From assembly GCF_029854215.1 (NCBI RefSeq), contig NZ_CP122961.1, positions 2,418,001-2,482,000 on the forward strand: DNA of 64,000 nucleotides. Reading direction: 5' to 3'. Of the stretch, positions 1-7,241 are shown one piece after another. The translations under genes were made by a program, and so were the position numbers. Position 1 is the stretch's first letter; every line of letters starts with the position of its first letter. Origin of the DNA: Halomonas alkaliantarctica. Lineage in GTDB: Bacteria; Pseudomonadota; Gammaproteobacteria; Pseudomonadales; Halomonadaceae. The notes under the pieces were generated by a model that was given only the letters and a program-made list of their open reading frames with translations, had not been told where the DNA came from and did not search any database.

Positions 1-516
1 GAATTCTCCGGCGGCCAGCGTCAGCGTATTGCCATTGCCCGTGCCCTGGCCGTTGACCCTGAATTCATCGTTGCCGATGAGCCTATTTCTGCGCTTGACG
101 TCTCGATTCAAGCCCAGGTGCTCAACCTGTTGATGGAAGCCCAGCAAGAGCGCAATCTGACCTATCTGTTCATTACTCACGACCTGGCCGTCGTAGAGCA
201 CTTTGGCACCCGCGTGGCGGTGATGTACTTAGGCACGGTATGTGAAATTGCCACCACGGCGACGCTGTTCGATAAGCCACGCCACCCCTATACCCAAGCG
301 CTGCTCTCGGCGATTCCACGTTTGAAGGACGACCGTCCGCAGCATATTCGTCTCACCGGCGAGGTGCCGACCCCTGTTAACCTGCCTAGCGGCTGCGTTT
401 TCCATGGCCGCTGCCCGCATGCCAATGCACGCTGTAAGCAGGAGATTCCCGCGCTGCAAACACAGGATGACGGAACCCGAGTGGCGTGCCACGCTGTTGA
501 GGAGGGGCGCCTATGA
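1..516 (+). CDS. Oligopeptide/dipeptide ABC transporter ATPase, 3' part (DppF/OppF-like)
   Basis: The reading frame is open from base 1, so the gene begins before the window; 171 residues are seen. The ABC signature SGGQRQR is at residues 3-9, the Walker B segment FIVADEP near 22-28, and the H-loop in FITHDLAVV follows. After these comes the C-terminal extension typical of oligopeptide/dipeptide transporter ATPases, with the [13 protein letters not shown] cysteine segment. Walker A is outside the window. The protein would power peptide import at the inner membrane. The LysR regulator and Xaa-Pro dipeptidase that follow on the same strand fit a peptide uptake and breakdown locus. Family assignment is firm; the exact substrate is not visible. 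Confidence 0.93.
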   Translation, partial: EFSGGQRQRIAIARALAVDPEFIVADEPISALDVSIQAQVLNLLMEAQQERNLTYLFITHDLAVVEHFGTRVAVMYLGTVCEIATTATLFDKPRHPYTQALLSAIPRLKDDRPQHIRLTGEVPTPVNLPSGCVFHGRCPHANARCKQEIPALQTQDDGTRVACHAVEEGRL

Positions 517-565
517 AGCGGGTGTCATATTCGACACAGCGAACCCAGGCGCTGAGAGGTAGAGC

Positions 566-1477
566 ATGGAAATTCGCTGGCTAGAAGATTTTATTGCCCT
601 GGCCAGAACACGGCACTTCTCACGCGCAGCAGATGATCAAAACGTTACGCAGCCTACCTTCTCCCGACGGATTAAACTGCTTGAGGAGGAGATGGGTGTA
701 ACGCTGATTAATCGTCAAACGCTACCGCTTTCGCTCACCCCGGCGGGGGAGGAGTTTTTGACCCTGTGCGAACAGGTGACCGAACGAGTGCGTCTGACCC
801 GTGACCGTGTGCGCGAAATTAACGCCGGCCAGCAGAGGCGCATTATGGTCGCAGCGCCGCAAAGTTTGCTGCCTCAATTTTTACCTGAATGGCTGGCGTC
901 TACAGGGTGGCAAGATCGCGTACAGCCGTATTTACGGGCAACCGGCTGGGTGGCCAACGACTACTTTCAAGCCTTAGCACGTGCCGAGTGCGACCTGGCT
1001 ATCTGCTACTGGCCGATTGGGCGCTGCGATCTGGATATCGACACCAGTGCCTGCAACTATCGTGTGATTGGTCATGAAAGACTGATTCCAGTGACTGGTT
1101 TAAGCCCAGAGGGAGAGCCGCGCGCACTGCTGCCAGGGTCGCGCCCTCGGCCATTGCCTTGGCTTGCCTACCCAAAGCGTGGACTGTTGGGGTCTGCGGT
1201 TAAAGCACACTTGGCCAGACTCTCCCAAACTACCTATTTAACCGCGCAGAGTGAAAACCTTTACGCGGCGGGTATTAAAGAGCTGGTGCTACTTGGGTAC
1301 GGCATGAGCTGGCTGCCCGAGCGCAACGTCGCGGCAGAACTTGCCCAAGGCACGTTGGTAAGAGCGGGCGATAGTCGCTGGGATGTGCCCATGGAACTAC
1401 GCCTATACCGCCATCAAAATCATCGTCATGCGGAGCTGGATAGCCTCTGGAGCGAACTGGCGCCGCCCCGTGCATGA
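566..1477 (+). CDS. LysR-family transcriptional regulator
   Basis: This 303-residue protein has the N-terminal winged helix-turn-helix of LysR regulators in residues 1-60 (IRWLEDFIALA, then AADDQNVTQPTFSRRIKLLE). The rest matches the length of the periplasmic-binding-like effector domain. The ATG at 566 is preceded by GAGAGG. It lies between the dipeptide transporter ATPase and the prolidase gene on the same strand, 45 bases before the latter, so control of peptide or amino acid use is likely. The effector cannot be read from sequence. Confidence 0.9.
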   Translation: MEIRWLEDFIALARTRHFSRAADDQNVTQPTFSRRIKLLEEEMGVTLINRQTLPLSLTPAGEEFLTLCEQVTERVRLTRDRVREINAGQQRRIMVAAPQSLLPQFLPEWLASTGWQDRVQPYLRATGWVANDYFQALARAECDLAICYWPIGRCDLDIDTSACNYRVIGHERLIPVTGLSPEGEPRALLPGSRPRPLPWLAYPKRGLLGSAVKAHLARLSQTTYLTAQSENLYAAGIKELVLLGYGMSWLPERNVAAELAQGTLVRAGDSRWDVPMELRLYRHQNHRHAELDSLWSELAPPRA

Positions 1478-1522
1478 ACCCGCATTTGATAAATGCTTAC
1501 TTAAGAGAGGGCACAGTTTTGT

Positions 1523-2821
1523 ATGTCAACCACCCTATTTAACCTGCAACGCGATCACATAGCGCACCTTCAGCGTGCTTATTCGGGTATTTTAACCGAC
1601 CACGGGTTTGATAGTCTGGCAATTTACAGTGGTCATACCAGCGTACATTTTGCTGATGACCACGCCCCCCCTTTTCAAACCTACGGGCATTTTATGCACT
1701 GGGTAGGTTTAGCCGATGTGCAGCATAGCTGGTTGATTATTCAGCCAGAAAAGCGCCCACAGCTGTACTTGTATGCGCCCGCCGATTTTTGGCACTTGCC
1801 TACCCACCTACCCGAAGAGCCATGGGTAGAAGCGTTTGATATCCATTTATGCAGCGAGAAAATCTCCCCACCGCTTTCGGGAAAGGCTGCCGTTATTGGC
1901 GACATTGAGCGTCTTGCCTCCAACATCCAGCAGGCGCTAAAAGCAGAGCATCATCCTGAGCGAATAGTCCATGCTCTTGATGAACTACGGCTGTTTAAAA
2001 CGCCCTATGAAATCGCCTGTCTCCGTGAAGCCAACCGTTTAGCGATAGCGGGCCATCAGGCAAGTCAGGCCGCGTTTATTGGTGCATCCGGTGAGCTGGA
2101 TATTCAGTTGGCTTACCTGGGTGCCAGTCGTCAGCGCGAGTCAAATGTGCCTTACCAAAATATTATTGGTTTAAATGAGCATGCAGGCGTGCTGCATTAT
2201 CAACACTACGACCTTACCGCGCCTAAACAGCGCTACAGCCTGCTAGTGGATGCGGGTCGCCGCTTTCGAGGTTACTGCGCTGATATTACCCGCACTTATG
2301 CTGGCCCTGATGCACCCGTGGCGTTTGGCGAACTGGTCACCGCCATGCATGGGCTGAAAGATGAGTTAGTCAAAGGCGTAGCCCCGGGGGTTAGCTTTGT
2401 GGCACTGCACGAACAGATGCACCACCACCTGGGTGAAATATTAGTGGCTAACGATCTTTTTAAAGGCTCCGCCGAACAAGCGGTTGCCAAAGGCGTTACG
2501 CGGGCATTCTGTCCTCATGGGCTAGGGCACTCTCTAGGTCTTCAAGTGCACGATGTGGCTGGATTACGTCACTCAGATGGTACTCCCGCCCCTGCGCCAG
2601 AGCAGCACCCAGCGCTGCGGCTTACGCGCACGCTGCGCCCTGGCATGGTCGTTACCATTGAGCCTGGACTCTATTTCATCGCTATGCTTCTGGCACCACT
2701 GCGCAACACCTCACTGCCCATTAACTGGCGTTTGGTCGACCAACTCTCACCCTGCGGCGGCATTCGCATCGAAGATAATGTGGCGGTGACGGAGAGTGGT
2801 TTTAACAACCTGACACGCTGA
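1523..2821 (+). CDS. pepQ: Xaa-Pro dipeptidase (prolidase, M24B family)
   Basis: The product (432 residues; E. coli PepQ has 443) would hydrolyse dipeptides with C-terminal proline in the cytoplasm using a two-metal centre. The N-terminal creatinase-like domain has the PepQ-type DDHAPPF segment near residue 50. The five expected metal ligands are visible: two Asp in VDAGRRFRGYCADITRTY (about 243 and 254), His in PHGLGHSLG (about 335), Glu in IEPGLYF (about 379) and Glu in GIRIEDNVAV (about 415). It follows a LysR gene and a dipeptide importer ATPase, which suits a role in using imported peptides. A strong hairpin terminator follows the stop. Confidence 0.93.
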   Translation: MSTTLFNLQRDHIAHLQRAYSGILTDHGFDSLAIYSGHTSVHFADDHAPPFQTYGHFMHWVGLADVQHSWLIIQPEKRPQLYLYAPADFWHLPTHLPEEPWVEAFDIHLCSEKISPPLSGKAAVIGDIERLASNIQQALKAEHHPERIVHALDELRLFKTPYEIACLREANRLAIAGHQASQAAFIGASGELDIQLAYLGASRQRESNVPYQNIIGLNEHAGVLHYQHYDLTAPKQRYSLLVDAGRRFRGYCADITRTYAGPDAPVAFGELVTAMHGLKDELVKGVAPGVSFVALHEQMHHHLGEILVANDLFKGSAEQAVAKGVTRAFCPHGLGHSLGLQVHDVAGLRHSDGTPAPAPEQHPALRLTRTLRPGMVVTIEPGLYFIAMLLAPLRNTSLPINWRLVDQLSPCGGIRIEDNVAVTESGFNNLTR

Positions 2822-2856
2822 GCGATTTAGCGATGCTTTCAATTGCCTCAAACGAG

Positions 2857-2883
2857 CAACGCCCGGCACAAGGCCGGGCGTTG
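2857..2883 (+). terminator. Hairpin terminator after pepQ
   Basis: Perfect 11-bp inverted repeat: CAACGCCCGGC (2857-2867), loop ACAAG, GCCGGGCGTTG (2873-2883). It is GC-rich and lies 36 bases after the pepQ stop. The trailing sequence (ATTGATTGCC) is only weakly T-rich. It sits between convergent pepQ and the porin gene and may serve both. Confidence 0.75.
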
Positions 2884-2939
2884 ATTGATTGCCAAGTACC
2901 AAACGCTGTTTAAGCAAATGGTTCTTAAACAAATAAAGC

Positions 2940-3530
2940 TTAGAAGCGGTAAGTAACACCACCGCCAACGGTGACGGGCTCGATGTCGACTTCACCACCA
3001 ACATTGATATCCGAATTCACATCAGCGTAGCTTGCGTAACCATTAAGCATGATGTTGTTGGTTACGGCCAGATCAATACCGACTTGACCGATAGCACCGT
3101 AGCTCTCTTCAATGCTCACACCACTAGGCTCGCCGGAGAAACGCGTGTAGTTGAGGCCAGCACCGACATAGGGCTGTATACGTGAATCCAGGCCGCCCAT
3201 CGGGTAATAGTTAACTAATAGGTTAACCGGGAGACGATCAACGCTACTGTTAAGTGAACCGACGCTAATATCGTGCTCAAACTTCTCTGAGCTATTCAGT
3301 TCAACGCCGACTTTGTCGGTAAACAGGTAGCCAGCACCGAAAGTGAATCCTCGTGCATCGTCTACACTTAGTGGAGCACCAGCCACGTCACCATTATCTG
3401 AACCCGCATCCGTTTGGGCAACGCCGCCACGAACAAACACATCACCAGCGTTATAAGCAAGGACCGCTTGACTTGCCAGTGCGAAGCTAGCGGTGATAAC
3501 AGCGGCAGAAATCAGTTTCATGTTACTCAT
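2940..3530 (-). CDS. OmpW-like outer-membrane beta-barrel protein
   Basis: The protein has a cleavable signal peptide (MSNMKLISAAVITASFALASQAVLA) and a mature part of alternating hydrophobic/polar strands ending in the YRF outer-membrane C-terminus. Features shared with the OmpW/small eight-stranded barrel family are the N-terminal GDVFVRGGVAQ, a FGAGYLFTDKVGVEL repeat and YYPMG. The start at 3530 is preferred over 3539 because AGAGG lies 9 bases upstream; both are in frame. OmpW-type porins carry small hydrophobic molecules across the outer membrane. It is a single gene with a long AT-rich upstream region. Confidence 0.8.
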   Translation of the reverse strand: MSNMKLISAAVITASFALASQAVLAYNAGDVFVRGGVAQTDAGSDNGDVAGAPLSVDDARGFTFGAGYLFTDKVGVELNSSEKFEHDISVGSLNSSVDRLPVNLLVNYYPMGGLDSRIQPYVGAGLNYTRFSGEPSGVSIEESYGAIGQVGIDLAVTNNIMLNGYASYADVNSDINVGGEVDIEPVTVGGGVTYRF

Positions 3531-3714
3531 CAGGGTCATCCTCTATATGCAGCGCAGTTCCTTGCGCTTGGGATTGCGGTAGTTGCTATCCAACTTTCCT
3601 ATACAGCATATATTATACGAACACTGTTTCCAAATTGCTTGTAAAATATTGTTATAAGAAACTATCCCCCTGATAGTTTTTCTATGCATACAAGTCAGGC
3701 ATGAAATCCAGGCA

Positions 3715-3741
3715 TAAAAAAAGGTCCCCCGGAGGGGACCT
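3715..3741 (-). terminator. Intrinsic terminator with no close upstream gene
   Basis: Read on the minus strand, an 8-bp perfect stem AGGTCCCC/GGGGACCT (3722-3741, loop TCCG) is followed directly by a T7 tract. This is a textbook rho-independent terminator. The nearest minus-strand gene upstream ends at 4065, 324 bases away, so it ends either a long 3' UTR or a separate small transcript. Confidence 0.75.
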
Positions 3742-4064
3742 AGGTGGAGCACGCCAGCTCACTCGGTTTATCGCTACTCTTACTCTTAATTAGCGATGTA
3801 GATGAAGAAGGGAGAGAAGCTTTACGTCGTCAGTTAGATACTGGACCTAGCCAATCTATTCACTCATCCTTTGCCATATACATTGCGATCTGCGTGCCAT
3901 TTTTTTAAATATAACTAAAAATCAAACACTTAATAAAAACTCATTCGCCTAACATCAGCCTCCGACGCACTGCAGCAAACAAAATGCACCAGCATTGCGC
4001 ACTTTGCAGTCTTTTTGCATCACAAAGAATCATATGCGTTTGTTTATGCTTTGGAATCCTCAGA
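3742..4064. other. Gene-free stretch between butanediol-type dehydrogenase and the orphan terminator
   Basis: No credible coding frame was found. The part 3895-3960 is very AT-rich. A short inverted repeat ATCGCT...TAGCGAT occurs near 3770-3797. With the minus-strand terminator at 3715-3741 the stretch could hold a small RNA or be the 3' UTR of the dehydrogenase operon; nothing decides between these. Confidence 0.35.
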
Positions 4065-5135
4065 TTAGTGATTGGGTGTAACGATAATTTTCACTTGGGC
4101 TTTGTCGTTTAGCAGCGCCTCAAAGCCCTCCTCCACGATATCCGCCAGTGGAATACGCTGAGTAACCATGTCCTCAACCCGGAAGTAGCCTCGCTGCATC
4201 AGCGCCATTACCGCGGGGTAAACATGGCGATAGGCAATAATACCCTTCATGGTGCGCTCTTTGATGACTAGATCGTTAGGCTGAAAGCTGGCCTCTCCTT
4301 CCCAAATACTCACCACCACTACTTCACCCCCTTCGTGGGTGCTGTGCAGCGCCTGATTCAGCACGGCAGGAATACCGGTCACTTCAAACGCCACGTCCAC
4401 CCCACCACCGCTCAAGGCTTGTAGCTTCGTAACCGCGTCCTCCTGCTGAGGGTCAACTACAATGGCCCCTAACGCTTCAGCTTTGGCTTTCCGCGAAGGT
4501 GCGACCTCAACAGCATATATTTGAGCAGCACCTGCGGCTTTTAGCGCTTCTATGGTCATCAAACCAATCGGCCCCGCGCCAAAAACTACCGCGCTATCCC
4601 CTGCTTTCAGGCAGCTTTGGCGCACCGCATGCAGCGCTACCGCCGCGGGCTCTACCAGAGCGCCCTGCTCGAAGCTGAGATCATCCGGCAGTTGGTGCAC
4701 CATATGCTCACCCATCACGGTGAACTCAGAAAAGCCGCCGCCACCGCCCGAAAGGCCGTGAAACCCCAGCAAGGGCGTGAGGTTGTAGCGCTCCATCTGG
4801 TAAGCGCCGTCCTTGTTGGGGGAAAGGATCGGCTCAATGGCCACGCGGTCACCTACCTTCACCCGCGTTACTTTCTCGCCGATCTCTACCACTTCCCCAG
4901 CGAACTCATGGCCCATAATGATCGGCGCCTGTTCGCCGCTAATGGGGTGCGGCTTGCCTACTGGGATAAAAATCGGCCCGGCGGCATACTCGTGCAAGTC
5001 ACTGCCGCAAATACCACAGGCAGCCACTTTCACCTTCACCTCATGGGGGTCGCTGATAGTGGGAACCGGCACTTGCTCGACACGTAAATCTTTTGCTGCG
5101 TACCAAACTGCTGCCTGCATGCTTGACTGACTCAT
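4065..5135 (-). CDS. Zinc-type alcohol dehydrogenase, 2,3-butanediol dehydrogenase-like
   Basis: This 356-residue medium-chain dehydrogenase most resembles the (R,R)-butanediol dehydrogenase group. Catalytic zinc ligands are visible: Cys40 in CGICGSD, His76-Glu77 in GHEFAGE, and Glu162 in LVEPAAVALHA. The NAD-binding motif is VFGAGPIGL. Unusually, the lobe that normally carries four structural-zinc cysteines (about residues 101-125, EPILSPNKDGAYQ...) has none. It lies 15 bases after the flavin monooxygenase gene and is probably cotranscribed from the sigma-54 promoter at 7021-7037. It likely interconverts a secondary alcohol or diol with a ketone; the substrate is not certain. Confidence 0.85.
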   Translation of the reverse strand: MSQSSMQAAVWYAAKDLRVEQVPVPTISDPHEVKVKVAACGICGSDLHEYAAGPIFIPVGKPHPISGEQAPIIMGHEFAGEVVEIGEKVTRVKVGDRVAIEPILSPNKDGAYQMERYNLTPLLGFHGLSGGGGGFSEFTVMGEHMVHQLPDDLSFEQGALVEPAAVALHAVRQSCLKAGDSAVVFGAGPIGLMTIEALKAAGAAQIYAVEVAPSRKAKAEALGAIVVDPQQEDAVTKLQALSGGGVDVAFEVTGIPAVLNQALHSTHEGGEVVVVSIWEGEASFQPNDLVIKERTMKGIIAYRHVYPAVMALMQRGYFRVEDMVTQRIPLADIVEEGFEALLNDKAQVKIIVTPNH

Positions 5136-5150
5136 GGATTACCCTTCCTT

Positions 5151-6965
5151 TTAAGACGTATGATGAACCGGCTGCAGACCGTAGACAGGCGTTTCCAGCC
5201 CCTCCATGCGTGCCTTTAACTGCAGCGCCAAATAGTGTGAGTAGTGCCGCGACTGGTGCAGGTTGCCGCCATGGAACCACAGCGCCTCTTGCTGGGTGGG
5301 TTTCCACATATTACGCAGCTCGCCCTCCCAGGGGCCGGGGTCTTTGGTGGTGTCGGAGCCCAGGCCCCAGCATTTGCCGACTTTATCCGCTACCTCCTGG
5401 GAGATAAGCCTGGCCGCCCAGCCGTTCATTGATCCGTAGCCGGTGGCATAGACAATTAAGTCAGCCTCTAGCTCACTGCCATCCGAAAGCGTGATGGAGT
5501 TTGGGTTGATCCGTTCGATACCTACGCCGCTGCGCAGCTTGATATCCCCGTTGGCCACCAGATCGCAGGCGCCTACATCGATGTAATACCCCGAGCCCCG
5601 GCGTAGATACTTCAAAAACAGCCCGGAGTCATCGTCCCCGAAATCGAGCAGAAAGCCCGCATCCTCAAGCCTCTGATAAAACTCGGCGTCGCGCTGTTTG
5701 ATTGCCTCAAACGCCGGACGCTGAAAGTCTGGAAGCACCTTGTAGGGGATCGAGGCAAAAATCAGATCAGCCTTTTCGTGAGTTAAGCCACTGGCAACCG
5801 CCTCTTCGGAGTAGAGCGGCCCCAGCACTTCCTCCATCAAAGAGTCTGACTTCACGATATGAGTGGATGAACGCTGCAGCATGGTCACATCGGCGTCGTG
5901 CTCCCAGAGGGCCGCGGCAATATCGTGAGCAGAGTTATTCGAGCCCAAAATCACGCATTTCTTGCCCGCATAAGCATCTGGCCCAGGGTGCTGACTGGAG
6001 TGCTGCTGCTCGCCAGCGAAGCTCTCTGCGCCGGGAAATGTCGGTACATTGGGCATCCCGGACATTCCGGTGGCCATCACTAACTGCTTCGGGCGTAGCG
6101 TGATCTCTTCACCGTTGCGCTTAACATTTACCACCCACTCGCCTGCGGCTTCATCGAAGCGCGCATTCTGACACTCTGTGGAACTCCAATAATTGAGCTC
6201 CATCACCTTTGTGTACATCTCAAGCCAGTCGCCCACCTTGTCTTTAGGTGCAAACACCGGCCAGTTTTCTGGGAAAGGAATATAGGGTAGGTGGTCGTAC
6301 CACACCGGGTCGTGCAGGCAGAGAGATTTATAGCGCTTGCGCCAGGAGTCCCCTGCGCGCTCGTTGCGCTCTATGATGATGGTCGGAACGCCCATCTGCT
6401 TCAGACGCGCCCCGAGACCAATCCCTCCTTGGCCACCGCCAATGATCACGCAATAAGGTTGTTGGGTATAGCCAAGCTCTGCCTCTTCGCGCTCTCGTGA
6501 CTCTAACCAGGTTTCACGCTGTTTATTGGCACCGTGCTCTGCTCCTTTTGGCCGGTTGTGCTTACGCGGTTCGGGGTAATCATGAAGCGACTGCATAGTG
6601 GTTAGTAGCGTCCAGCATTTGCCATCTTTCAGACGCAAGTAGCCTTTGCCGCTGGCGACGGCTGTCTCGAAGGTAAACCACGCCTCGCTAATATCACCGT
6701 TCTGGGTGGCTTCACCTTCTAGCAACCAGTTCGAAGGACGCACGTTCTCCAAGGTGGCATTGAGCATGGCCTGAATAGCATCTTTTCCCTCACAGGTTTT
6801 TAAATTCCAGGTAAAGGTTACAAAGTCGCGCCAGTAGCACTCCTCATTAAATAGCGACAAAACACGCTGAATATCCTGGGCTTGCAGCGCTTTATCAAAA
6901 TCATTTAGCCACCCTTGAACAGTGGCCGTAGCGGTTTGCTGAGTTTGTGCCGGTATCTCGGACAT
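5151..6965 (-). CDS. Flavin-dependent monooxygenase with N-terminal NTF2/SnoaL-like domain
   Basis: The 604-residue protein combines an N-terminal NTF2-like segment (about 15-135) with a class B flavoprotein monooxygenase. The FAD-binding GGGQGG lies at 176-181. An FMO/Baeyer-Villiger-like fingerprint F-x-G-x3-H-x3-HP (FAGEQQHSSQHP) precedes the degenerate NADPH motif LGSNNSAHD. A late ATG-like motif VYATGYG follows. The frame extends upstream to 7130, but the start at 6965 has GGAG about 8 bases upstream and begins just downstream of a well-placed sigma-54 promoter. With the dehydrogenase it suggests oxidation of a ketone or alcohol; the substrate is unknown. Confidence 0.85.
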   Translation of the reverse strand: MSEIPAQTQQTATATVQGWLNDFDKALQAQDIQRVLSLFNEECYWRDFVTFTWNLKTCEGKDAIQAMLNATLENVRPSNWLLEGEATQNGDISEAWFTFETAVASGKGYLRLKDGKCWTLLTTMQSLHDYPEPRKHNRPKGAEHGANKQRETWLESREREEAELGYTQQPYCVIIGGGQGGIGLGARLKQMGVPTIIIERNERAGDSWRKRYKSLCLHDPVWYDHLPYIPFPENWPVFAPKDKVGDWLEMYTKVMELNYWSSTECQNARFDEAAGEWVVNVKRNGEEITLRPKQLVMATGMSGMPNVPTFPGAESFAGEQQHSSQHPGPDAYAGKKCVILGSNNSAHDIAAALWEHDADVTMLQRSSTHIVKSDSLMEEVLGPLYSEEAVASGLTHEKADLIFASIPYKVLPDFQRPAFEAIKQRDAEFYQRLEDAGFLLDFGDDDSGLFLKYLRRGSGYYIDVGACDLVANGDIKLRSGVGIERINPNSITLSDGSELEADLIVYATGYGSMNGWAARLISQEVADKVGKCWGLGSDTTKDPGPWEGELRNMWKPTQQEALWFHGGNLHQSRHYSHYLALQLKARMEGLETPVYGLQPVHHTS

Positions 6966-7020
6966 AGCGGGTACTCCATCGTTTGTTTTTGTTGAATTGC
7001 TGGTGAGACACCCACCCCTA

Positions 7021-7037
7021 AGCACCCGTCGTGCCAA
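7021..7037 (-). promoter_or_regulatory. Sigma-54 promoter for the monooxygenase-dehydrogenase operon
   Basis: On the minus strand the sequence TTGGCACGACGGGTGCT matches the -24/-12 consensus: TGGCACG, a 4-base spacer, then GTGCT. The GG and GC dinucleotides are 10 bases apart as required. Predicted start of transcription is near 7010, giving a leader of about 45 bases before the ATG at 6965. The divergent gene encodes a sigma-54 activator. Confidence 0.8.
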
Positions 7038-7119
7038 AACGCACATGACAAAAATAACTAACTGAAAAATATAATTATTTAACAAAACGAAGCAGCGATA
7101 AGGCGTAGCGAGGGCGCGT

Positions 7120-7161
7120 ACACCTGTCACACTGTTTACAGCCGGGTGTTACAGGTGTAAC
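7120..7161. promoter_or_regulatory. Inverted repeats, likely enhancer sites for the sigma-54 activator
   Basis: GTTACA-GG-TGTAAC (7148-7161) is a perfect 6-bp inverted repeat. ACACCTGT (7120-7127) and ACAGGTGT (7151-7158) form a second, wider inverted pair. They lie about 110-150 bases upstream of the predicted sigma-54 start point, the normal place for activator binding, and just upstream of the activator's own promoter. Confidence 0.55.
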
Positions 7162-7189
7162 GCTCGACTAACGGCGTAATAGCACTGCG

Positions 7190-7217
7190 TTGACACCCAC
7201 GCCAAAGCGCATAGGCT
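7190..7217 (+). promoter_or_regulatory. Candidate sigma-70 promoter of the activator gene
   Basis: A perfect -35 hexamer TTGACA (7190-7195) is followed after 16 bases by a weak -10 TAGGCT (7212-7217), 24 bases before the GTG start. The activator sites at 7120-7161 lie directly upstream, so self-regulation is possible. Confidence 0.45.
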
Positions 7218-7241
7218 GGAAGGACAATAACAATCGCCACG

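Noticed and set aside
3700..3790. 30-codon plus-strand frame starting at 3701
   Set aside because: It reads through the terminator hairpin and has no ribosome site or conserved look.
6966..7130. Upstream extension of the monooxygenase frame
   Set aside because: It would span the sigma-54 promoter; the ATG at 6965 has a good ribosome site and normal N-terminus.
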